This document shows positions 57,664 through 64,000 of a DNA stretch of 64,000 nucleotides, piece by piece. Each line of letters starts with the position of its first letter. The first letter of the stretch is position 1. The notes under the pieces are model-generated. The model did no database searches. It was given only the letters and a program-made list of their open reading frames with translations, and was not told the DNA's origin. The stretch is from Rhodobacter sp. SY28-1 (GTDB lineage: Bacteria > Pseudomonadota > Alphaproteobacteria > Rhodobacterales > Rhodobacteraceae), in the NCBI RefSeq assembly GCF_005222785.1, contig NZ_STGH01000003.1:186001-250000 (forward strand), written 5' to 3'. Made by a program: the position numbers and the translations under genes.

Positions 57664-58230
57664 ATGAATGTGAGATTCTCAGGTCCAATTTTCGGGATCG
57701 GCATCTTGGTGTTGTCTCCTTGTGTCTCGCTGTCTCAGACGGTTGTAGCCGGCAATTGGACGACATTCCCCGAATTGACTGGTGTCCAGGTCGCCGCTGA
57801 TGCGACTAGCACATTGGCAGGATTTCTGCGGATTCACTGTGCGATAGGCGGTCAGATCGATATCACAATAGCTCTTCCCGATGTCGCACATCCTCCCGAT
57901 CCCGAGCCATTGGGGATGATAATGACTATCGATAGGCAAGCATATTATGCAGATGGTCTTTTCTTGGCACCCTTCGCTTCCGGAGGTGCGCTTGTTTCCT
58001 TGGGAAGCGGTGTAGGTAATTATCTTCTTTCAGACGACCCCAGATCAGAGAATGCTGTTTTGCTGGGTCAAAGCTCAACAGTTGAATTTGAGTTTCATCC
58101 AGTGGTGAGGGATGCTGTATTGGATGAGATGGAGTTGGATATTCCGAGCGAAGTTCTAAGTGGAAAGATTGTGTTTCTGACCGACGGCATGTCAGATGCA
58201 ATAGGATGGGTACTTGAACAATGCCGCTGA
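57664..58230 (+). CDS. Secreted protein A of the tRNA-Asp insert, unknown function
   Basis: The 188-residue protein from ATG 57664 has a signal peptide (MNVRFSGPIFGIGILVLSPCVSLS) and a beta-rich mature part with two Cys (FLRIHCAIGG and the third-last codons, EQC). In-frame ATGs at 57592 and 57655 also exist. The gene is much more A+T-rich than its surroundings, with codon use unlike the core genes. Its stop overlaps the next gene by 10 bases. It shares layout with protein B: W near the mature N-terminus, a Cys about 35 residues later and a C-terminal Cys. Family not recognised. Confidence 0.75.
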   Translation: MNVRFSGPIFGIGILVLSPCVSLSQTVVAGNWTTFPELTGVQVAADATSTLAGFLRIHCAIGGQIDITIALPDVAHPPDPEPLGMIMTIDRQAYYADGLFLAPFASGGALVSLGSGVGNYLLSDDPRSENAVLLGQSSTVEFEFHPVVRDAVLDEMELDIPSEVLSGKIVFLTDGMSDAIGWVLEQCR

Positions 58231-58877
58231 ATGCAGGTCCTTTAGCTGTTGCAGTTTCTGTAGCCCTTTCATTCGGCGCATTCGCTGACCCTTGGATCAC
58301 GGAATATGAAGGCCAACAGGCTACTGTGATGTATTCAGTGGCGGATTCTGCCTCCCCGTTCAATGTTGGTGCCTTGGTTCACTGCGATTTTGATCCGCAG
58401 TACTTCATTAGCTTTGTAGTGCTTGATGGAAAGAATGGCGATGACGTTTCGAGGTATCTGAGCGAGGCATCGAGCAATGAAAATGTACGTTATGGGTCAA
58501 AGTCGAAGCCTGTCTACTCTGCGACCGTCTTCAAGAACGAGCGGAATGAGACCTTGGTGGCCAATGGTATTGAGCCACAAACAGAGTGGAATGCCGCTAT
58601 CTGGGGAGTGCAAATTCCGTTTGACCTTCAGTTCGATTTTGGAATTCCTGAGTTGATCGTGAGTATTCCAATTACACACGGAACCTACGAAGATGAATTT
58701 TTTCGGTCGAGCAAACTTGTTGAAGTCATGCTTGTACCGCGACTTGCTGAGTATAGTCCTGCCTTCACTGAGTGGTCGAATCGTGGAAATCCTGAGTTGC
58801 CGTCAATTTCATTTCAATTTAGTTGGGGTGCAGCTACGGAAGCTTGGGCACTCGCGGACGATAGATGCAAGTCGTAG
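58221..58877 (+). CDS. Secreted protein B of the tRNA-Asp insert, unknown function
   Basis: The 218-residue protein has a signal peptide (MPLNAGPLAVAVSVALSFGAFA) and a beta-rich mature part with Cys in GALVHCDFDP and a Cys next to the C-terminus (DDRCKS). It follows protein A with a 10-base overlap, so the two are translated together. The shared pattern of tryptophan, cysteine and C-terminal AWALADDRC/GWVLEQC suggests distant paralogues. Like protein A it is A+T-rich, pointing to horizontal acquisition. Function unknown. Confidence 0.75.
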   Translation: MPLNAGPLAVAVSVALSFGAFADPWITEYEGQQATVMYSVADSASPFNVGALVHCDFDPQYFISFVVLDGKNGDDVSRYLSEASSNENVRYGSKSKPVYSATVFKNERNETLVANGIEPQTEWNAAIWGVQIPFDLQFDFGIPELIVSIPITHGTYEDEFFRSSKLVEVMLVPRLAEYSPAFTEWSNRGNPELPSISFQFSWGAATEAWALADDRCKS

Positions 58878-59113
58878 GAATTGAAATGAGCGATAAGCTC
58901 CCTCGGTTATTTGACGGCGCCACTCGAGCGATGCGTGCGCGAATTCCAGATTTGATTCGTGAAGTGATCCTGTTCAATTGCATGCGAGCGAGCAAACCAG
59001 ATAGTGTATAGTTACTTGGTTTGTAATTCAATCGACTTGTCAAGCATTTTCCTTGGCTTCGATCTTCGTCCAGCCGTTGACCTTCGCCTTCTTCATTTCC
59101 CATCGTTTCCCGC

Positions 59114-59142
59114 TTGACGCCCCCTGCCGGACCCCTTATCTG
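59114..59142 (+). promoter_or_regulatory. Promoter of tRNA-Asp copy 2
   Basis: TTGACG (59114-59119) and TATCTG (59137-59142) are 17 bases apart and lie 12 bases before the tRNA, matching copy 1 in spacing. Confidence 0.6.
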
Positions 59143-59154
59143 GCCCCTCAGCGC

Positions 59155-59231
59155 GCGGTGGTAGCTCAGTTGGTTAGAGTACCGGCCTGTCACGCCGGGG
59201 GTCGCGGGTTCGAGCCCCGTCCACCGCGCCA
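59155..59231 (+). tRNA. tRNA-Asp (GTC), copy 2
   Basis: A 77-nt sequence identical to 57055-57131, including the encoded CCA, in the same orientation exactly 2,100 bases downstream. It has its own promoter and probably is functional. Confidence 0.96.
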
Positions 59232-59346
59232 GTTTTTCCCCATGTCCTCCAAGTCCCTCAGTCAGGGTGTCGCATGGCGGCCTTGACCGGTTTTGGGGTA
59301 GGCCTGTTGCCGATAGGCTGGGACTGTCCGGCCGAAGGAGCTTCCT

Positions 59347-59568
59347 ATGGCCATTCTGGACCAGATCCCGCTGTCGATCCTTGTCCTGGCGGCGCTGACG
59401 CTTGGTCTTGCGCCGTTCTTCCCCGAGCCGCATATCTGGGAGAAGCTCAAGATGCTGGTCGCGGGCGAACTGGGCAAGCCCGTCGATATCTTCGACCTTC
59501 TGATGCACGCGGCACCTTGGCTGCTCTTGGCTGCCAAGCTGGTGCGGATCGCGGTGCAGCGCAGTTAG
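59347..59568 (+). CDS. Small membrane protein, 73 residues
   Basis: The protein has two hydrophobic segments (about residues 7-25 and 51-66) around a conserved-looking loop PFFPEPHIWEKLKMLVAGELGKPVDIFDLL. AAGGAG precedes the ATG by seven bases. Similar proteins in Rhodobacterales are often labelled RND transporter, without support from this sequence. It stands alone after tRNA-Asp. Confidence 0.8.
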   Translation: MAILDQIPLSILVLAALTLGLAPFFPEPHIWEKLKMLVAGELGKPVDIFDLLMHAAPWLLLAAKLVRIAVQRS

Positions 59569-59589
59569 GGAACCGGACTGAAGCCCGGC

Positions 59590-60033
59590 CTACAGAACCA
59601 TCCGATAGCGGATATGGCCGTCATTGTCGCAGAACTGGTCGTACAGGTGACGGGCCGTGGTGTTGGTGATCTCGGTCAACCAGTAGAGCCGCCGCCAGCC
59701 GTTCCGGCGCGCGATGGCGATCAGGTCCTCGATCAGGGCGCGACCGAGACCCTTGCCTCGGGCTTCAGTCGCGACGAAGAGGTCCTCCAGATAGCCATCG
59801 TCGCCCATCACCCAGGTCGAGGGGTGGTGCTGGTGGATGGCAAAGCCCTGGGGCGTGCCATCGATAACGGCCAGCCGGGCGGTCAGGGGATTCGCCGGGT
59901 CCATCAGCCGGGTCCAGGTGTAGGCGGTCACCTCGTCGGGCAGGGTCATGCCGTAGCCATCGCAGAACCCCTGCCAGAGGCGCAGGAAATGGCTTTCATC
60001 CGAAGGCTTTGCGTCGCGAACTTCAAGTGTCAT
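59590..60033 (-). CDS. GNAT-family N-acetyltransferase
   Basis: The 147-residue protein has the GNAT acetyl-CoA site VATEARGKGLGRALIEDLI near residue 88 and the C-terminal WLTEITNTTARHLYDQF. ATG 60033 overlaps the M20 peptidase stop (ATGA); an upstream in-frame extension lies inside that gene and is rejected. The substrate is not evident. It is the second gene of a two-gene operon. Confidence 0.88.
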   Translation of the reverse strand: MTLEVRDAKPSDESHFLRLWQGFCDGYGMTLPDEVTAYTWTRLMDPANPLTARLAVIDGTPQGFAIHQHHPSTWVMGDDGYLEDLFVATEARGKGLGRALIEDLIAIARRNGWRRLYWLTEITNTTARHLYDQFCDNDGHIRYRMVL

Positions 60034-61403
60034 GCGATGCGGGCCAGGATGCGGGCCCAGGACCGGATGCCCTTGTGGAACGATTCGAGATTGTACTTCT
60101 CGTTCGGGGAATGGATCTGGTCGTCGTCGCGGCCAAAGCCGACCAGCATCGCGTCCATGCCGAGGATCGACTTGAAGTAGCCTGCCACGGGGATCGACCC
60201 ACCGGCGCCCACGAAGGCGGCGGGGCGGCCCCATTCCTCGGTCAGGGCCTGGCGTGCGGCCTCGAACGCGGGGTCAGAGATTTCCATGACCGAAGCGGGT
60301 GCGCCGTCGCTGCCGCCGTGCCAGAGGATCTCGCAATCGGCGGGCATCTGCGCCTCGGCCCAGGCCTTGAAAGCGGCGCTGATCTTGGCGGGGTCCTGGC
60401 GCGAGACGAGGCGGAACGAGACCTTCGCGTGCGCTTCGGAGGGCAGCACGGTCTTGAAGCCCGCGCCGGTGTAGCCGCCCCACATGCCGTTCACTTCCGC
60501 AGTCGGGCGCGACCAGATCTTTTCCAGGGGCGTGCGGTCCTGTTCGCCTGCGGGGACGGACAGGCCCACATCGCCCAGATAGCGCGCATGATCGAAGGAC
60601 AGGTTCTGCCATTGCTGGCGGAGCGTGTCGGGCAGTTCGTCGACGTCGTCGTAGAAGCCGGGGACCTGCACGCGGCCCTGCGCGTCATGCAGGCCGGCCA
60701 GAAGGCGCGACATCAGGTGCAGCGGGTTCTGCGCCAGGCCGCCATACATGCCGGAATGCAGGTCGCGGTTTGCCGCGCGGATGGTGAATTCGACCTTGGC
60801 CATCCCGCGCAGCATGGTGGTGATCGCGGGCGTGGCGCCCTCGAAAAGCCCCGTGTCGCAGATCAGTGCCAGGTCGCCGGACAGTTCCTCAAGGTGCTGT
60901 TCCAGGAAGGGGATGAGAGAGGGAGAGCCCGATTCCTCTTCGCCCTCCAGGAAGATGGTCAGCTTGCCGGGCAGGGTGCCGTGGACATGTTTCCAGGCGC
61001 GGCAGGCCTCGATGAAGGTCATCAGCTGACCCTTGTCATCCGACGCGCCGCGGGCACGGATCACCTTGCCCTTGGGCGTGTCCTGCACTTCCGGGTCGAA
61101 GGGCGGGCGGTCCCAAAGTTCCAGCGGATCAACGGGTTGCACGTCGTAGTGGCCGTAGAACAGGATATGCCGCTTGCCTTCGCCGCCGTGGCCCACGACC
61201 ATCGGGTGGCCCGGGGTCTGCGCTGCCCGGGCCTGAAACCCAAGCGAGGCGAGGTCGGCGGCCAGATGCTCGGCCGTGCGGGCGCAGTCGGCCTTGTAGG
61301 CAGGGTCGGTCGAGATCGAAGGGATGCGCAACAGCTCCATTAGCCGGTCCAGCGCCTGCGGCAGGGTTTCGTCGATGCGGTTAAGGACGGCGTCGAGGGT
61401 CAT
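60030..61403 (-). CDS. M20-family dipeptidase/carboxypeptidase
   Basis: The 457-residue protein keeps the di-zinc residues: His in YGHYDVQP, Asp in RGASDDKGQ and the Glu pair in LEGEEESGSPS. Its lid domain includes HSGMYGGLAQNP, as in CNDP-type dipeptidases. It cleaves dipeptides or removes C-terminal residues. Length is normal for this subgroup (about 450-460). Confidence 0.92.
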   Translation of the reverse strand: MTLDAVLNRIDETLPQALDRLMELLRIPSISTDPAYKADCARTAEHLAADLASLGFQARAAQTPGHPMVVGHGGEGKRHILFYGHYDVQPVDPLELWDRPPFDPEVQDTPKGKVIRARGASDDKGQLMTFIEACRAWKHVHGTLPGKLTIFLEGEEESGSPSLIPFLEQHLEELSGDLALICDTGLFEGATPAITTMLRGMAKVEFTIRAANRDLHSGMYGGLAQNPLHLMSRLLAGLHDAQGRVQVPGFYDDVDELPDTLRQQWQNLSFDHARYLGDVGLSVPAGEQDRTPLEKIWSRPTAEVNGMWGGYTGAGFKTVLPSEAHAKVSFRLVSRQDPAKISAAFKAWAEAQMPADCEILWHGGSDGAPASVMEISDPAFEAARQALTEEWGRPAAFVGAGGSIPVAGYFKSILGMDAMLVGFGRDDDQIHSPNEKYNLESFHKGIRSWARILARIA

Positions 61404-61535
61404 GAAGCTCTCCGGGATTTGATCAAGATCCAGCCTAGCAGCCGGGTTGACGCTGTCCAGAGCGGGCGGTCTGCGCTAAGCAGGCGCTGACGACAGCGGG
61501 GGGTGACAATTCGCCCTCTGGCGGCTAACCGCTGA

Positions 61536-61549
61536 TTGACCGAAATCAA
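61536..61549. promoter_or_regulatory. FnrL-type box upstream of hemA
   Basis: TTGACCGAAATCAA fits TTGAC-N4-ATCAA. It lies 51 bases upstream of the hemA start. FnrL activates hemA in Rhodobacter under low oxygen, so a functional site is likely. Confidence 0.7.
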
Positions 61550-61600
61550 GGCACCACGGCGCGGCGTCTGTGAAGACCGCCGCACAAGGGACCGGGACGC

Positions 61601-62833
61601 ATGACCAGATACACCGACGCCATCGACGCCAGCCTGCAACGCCTGCACGACGAGGGGCGCTATCGCACCTTCATCGACATTGCGCGGGCGCAGGGCCAGT
61701 TTCCCCATGCGGTCTGGACGCGGCCCGACGGGTCGCAGAAGGACATCACCGTCTGGTGCGGCAACGATTACCTGGGCATGGGTCAGCACCCCGAGGTGCT
61801 GGGCGCGATGCACGCGGCGCTGGACGCGACCGGGGCGGGGTCGGGGGGCACGCGGAACATCAGTGGCACGACGGTCTGGCACAAGCGGCTGGAGGCAGAG
61901 CTGGCCGATCTGCACGGGAAAGAGGCGGCGCTGGTCTTCACCTCGGCCTACATCGCCAATGACGCGACGCTGTCGACGCTGCGGACGATCTTCCCGGGCC
62001 TCATCATCTATTCCGATGCGCTGAACCATGCCTCGATGATCGAGGGCGTGCGGCGCGGCGGCGGCGAGAAGCGGATCTTCCGGCACAACGACGTCGCGCA
62101 TCTGCGTGAGCTGTTGGCGGCGGATGATCCGGCGGCGCCGAAGCTGATCGCCTTCGAATCGATCTATTCGATGGACGGCGACTTTGGCCCGATCAGGGAA
62201 ATCTGCAATCTTGCAGAAGAATTCGACGCGCTGACCTACTTGGACGAGGTCCACGCCGTTGGCATGTACGGACCGCGCGGGGCAGGGGTGGCGGAACGCG
62301 ACGGGCAGATGCACCGCGTGGACATCATCAACGGGACACTGGCCAAGGCCTATGGTGTCTTCGGCGGCTACATCGCGGCCTCGCCCCGGATGGTGGACTC
62401 GGTGCGGTCCTATGCGCCGGGGTTCATCTTCACCACCTCGCTGCCCCCTGCCGTTGCGGCGGGGGCAGCGGCTTCGGTCCGGTTCCTGAAGGGCGCGGGC
62501 GGAGCGGAGCTTCGCGAAAAGCACCAGACGCAGGCGCGGATCCTGAAGATGCGGCTCAAGGCGATGGGCCTGCCGATCATCGACCATGGGTCGCATATCG
62601 TGCCGGTCCATGTCGGCAACCCGGTGCACTGCAAGATGCTGTCGGACATGCTCTTGGAAGACCACGGCATCTACGTCCAGCCGATCAACTTCCCGACCGT
62701 TCCGCGTGGTACGGAACGGCTGCGTTTCACGCCCTCGCCGGTGCATGGACCGCAGGAGATCGACCAACTCGTCCGCGCGATGGACAGGCTTTGGGCACAT
62801 TGTGCGCTGAATCGCGCCGAAGCCGTCGCGTGA
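61601..62833 (+). CDS. hemA: 5-Aminolevulinate synthase
   Basis: The 410-residue fold-type I PLP enzyme has the ALAS glycine loop [12 protein letters not shown] near residue 81, [15 protein letters not shown] near residue 214 and the Schiff-base lysine in [13 protein letters not shown] near residue 249. It makes 5-aminolevulinate from glycine and succinyl-CoA (Shemin pathway), feeding haem and bacteriochlorophyll. Length matches Rhodobacter HemA (407). An isozyme HemT cannot be excluded, but the FnrL box favours hemA. Confidence 0.95.
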   Translation: MTRYTDAIDASLQRLHDEGRYRTFIDIARAQGQFPHAVWTRPDGSQKDITVWCGNDYLGMGQHPEVLGAMHAALDATGAGSGGTRNISGTTVWHKRLEAELADLHGKEAALVFTSAYIANDATLSTLRTIFPGLIIYSDALNHASMIEGVRRGGGEKRIFRHNDVAHLRELLAADDPAAPKLIAFESIYSMDGDFGPIREICNLAEEFDALTYLDEVHAVGMYGPRGAGVAERDGQMHRVDIINGTLAKAYGVFGGYIAASPRMVDSVRSYAPGFIFTTSLPPAVAAGAAASVRFLKGAGGAELREKHQTQARILKMRLKAMGLPIIDHGSHIVPVHVGNPVHCKMLSDMLLEDHGIYVQPINFPTVPRGTERLRFTPSPVHGPQEIDQLVRAMDRLWAHCALNRAEAVA

Positions 62834-62952
62834 GGGCTTTGGCCTGTGGAAAACCCCTTGCCCTGTGGTAGGGTTTGCCCAATAGAACAAGGCAGTGAGT
62901 CGCTGGGGAAGGCGACCGCGTAGAGTAGTGCACCGAAGGGGACAGCGGGCGG

Positions 62953-64000
62953 ATGATCGGTTGGAGGTCGAAACCTTCGACAACCGAAGAGGACAAGCCA
63001 AAGGGCTTTGACGACTTCGAGTTGCGTCTCGGCGACCTGATGCGCGGCGAGCGGGCCACGCTTGGGAAATCGCTGCTTGACGTCCAGCGCGAGCTGAAGA
63101 TCAAGGCCACCTACATCGCTGCCATCGAAAACGCCGACCTTTCCGCCTTCGAGACCCCCGGTTTCGTGGCAGGTTACGTCCGGTCCTATGCCCGCTACCT
63201 GGCGATGGACCCGGAGTGGGCCTTCGAACGTTTCTGCGCCGAGGCCGGCTATTCCGTGTCGCACGGATTGTCCGCCGCCGCCGCACCGCAGCAGATCGTC
63301 AAGGCGCGTGCGCGTCGTGATTTCTCGGACCCGCTGGGCGATCCGAATGCCAGCTTCATCCCGCGTGGCGAAGCGATCTGGAGCCATGTCGAACCCGGCG
63401 CCGTCGGGTCTATCGCCGTGCTTGTCGCGCTGATCGGGGCCATCGGCTATGGCGGCTGGTCGGTCCTGCAGGAAGTGCAGCGTGTGCAGCTGGCCCCGGT
63501 GGACGAAGCCCCGACCGTGGTGGCGCAGATCGACCCGCTGTCGAACGTCGGCACCGCAACGCCAAACGTTGTCGCAACCCGCCCCGCCGAGCCCGCTGCC
63601 GAAGCGGTGGCAAGCGCCGAAGGCACGGCATCGGTGGACGTGTTGGATCGCCTTTACCGTCCGCAGGCGCTGGACGTGCCGGTCCTGACCTCGCGCGATG
63701 GCCCGATTGCCGCGATCAACCCGCGGGAAACCGGGGTTCTGGCCGAGGTGGCCGAGGCAGACGCCGTCGACGCCGCGATGGACGAGGCGCTTGGCAGCGA
63801 AGTCCAGGTCATCGCTGATGCCAAGGAAGGCGTCGAAGTGCTGGCCGTCCGCCCCTCCTGGGTGCGGGTGAATGCCGCCGATGGGACAATTCTGTTCGAA
63901 AAGATTCTCGACGCCGGTGAACGCTATTCCGTCCCGCCGCTGGAAACCGCCGCCGTGTTCCGCACCGGCAACTCCGGGTCGATCTACTTTGTGGTGGATG
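62953..64000 (+). CDS. RodZ-like helix-turn-helix membrane protein, N-terminal part (cut by window edge)
   Basis: ATG 62953 opens a frame that runs to the end of the window without a stop (349 codons seen). The N-terminus holds an HTH_25 domain (about residues 26-95, with LRLGDLMRGERATLGKSLLDVQRELKI and TPGFVAGYVRSYARYLAMD). One membrane segment follows near residues 151-167 (SIAVLVALIGAIGYGGW). The C-terminal part includes the DUF4115 signature VLAVRPSWVRVNAADG and KILDAGERYSVPP. RodZ links the cytoskeleton to cell-shape control; alphaproteobacterial members are less well studied. It lies 119 bases downstream of hemA. Confidence 0.85.
   Translation, partial: MIGWRSKPSTTEEDKPKGFDDFELRLGDLMRGERATLGKSLLDVQRELKIKATYIAAIENADLSAFETPGFVAGYVRSYARYLAMDPEWAFERFCAEAGYSVSHGLSAAAAPQQIVKARARRDFSDPLGDPNASFIPRGEAIWSHVEPGAVGSIAVLVALIGAIGYGGWSVLQEVQRVQLAPVDEAPTVVAQIDPLSNVGTATPNVVATRPAEPAAEAVASAEGTASVDVLDRLYRPQALDVPVLTSRDGPIAAINPRETGVLAEVAEADAVDAAMDEALGSEVQVIADAKEGVEVLAVRPSWVRVNAADGTILFEKILDAGERYSVPPLETAAVFRTGNSGSIYFVVD

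Overview
The window looks like a chromosomal segment of a Rhodobacterales alphaproteobacterium (Rhodobacteraceae/Paracoccaceae). The reasons are the high G+C throughout, the 5-aminolevulinate synthase gene hemA with an FnrL-type box, the tpa / tauR / xsc taurine locus also known from Rhodobacter, the small DUF6280-like protein and the Rhodobacterales-style terminators and palindromic repeats. The genus cannot be fixed from the sequence alone.

Layout. (1) 1-6476 is a two-component flavin monooxygenase block: flavin reductase, aldo/keto reductase, LLM monooxygenase, a divergent GntR regulator and a Gfo/Idh/MocA enzyme, with a TRAP transporter downstream. Content and order match the oxygen-dependent sulfoquinovose (sulfo-SMO) pathway, but with a TRAP importer in place of the ABC importer and a Gfo/Idh protein in place of the usual glycosidase. 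(2) 6.9-9.5 kb holds tRNA-Cys, an alditol-oxidase-like flavoenzyme and a nucleotide-sugar epimerase. (3) 9.5-22.3 kb is a taurine dissimilation locus: tpa, a Hint-domain gene in an A+T-rich interruption, tauR, xsc, a TauE-like TSUP permease, ackA and soeABC. Together they would convert taurine to sulfoacetaldehyde, then to acetyl phosphate plus sulfite, then to acetate with ATP gain, while SoeABC oxidises sulfite to sulfate and feeds electrons to quinone. Direct repeats upstream of tpa, tauR and xsc look like TauR operators. (4) 22.3-42.1 kb is mainly core genome: phosphomannomutase, isoaspartyl methyltransferase-like protein, TolC, a PopZ-like acidic protein, YgfZ, an MsbA-type ABC exporter, a class V aminotransferase, a DenD-like dehydrogenase, a CorC-type protein, XerD, AroK and AroB. 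(5) 42.3-47.6 kb is an unusual accessory block: a YcaO-domain enzyme and an animal-type haem peroxidase in one operon, a divergent 125-residue protein of unknown family and a SARP-type regulator with TPR-like repeats. (6) 47.7-55.7 kb is a dipeptide/oligopeptide-type ABC importer with a CocE/NonD hydrolase and an alkaline-phosphatase-superfamily enzyme; imperfect hairpin repeats lie on both sides of it. (7) 56-59.2 kb holds a pirin and two identical tRNA-Asp genes 2.1 kb apart. Between them is an A+T-rich insert with two secreted proteins of parallel design and a decayed copy of a small ORF found at 55.9 kb. (8) 59.3-64 kb holds a small membrane protein, a GNAT acetyltransferase, an M20 peptidase, hemA and the start of a RodZ-like protein that runs off the window.

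The most interesting parts are the TRAP-linked sulfoquinovose-like module, the YcaO/haem-peroxidase block and the tRNA-Asp-bounded insert. Two independent organosulfonate modules in one window, one with a sulfite dehydrogenase, suggest an organism adapted to plant, algal or animal sulfonates.
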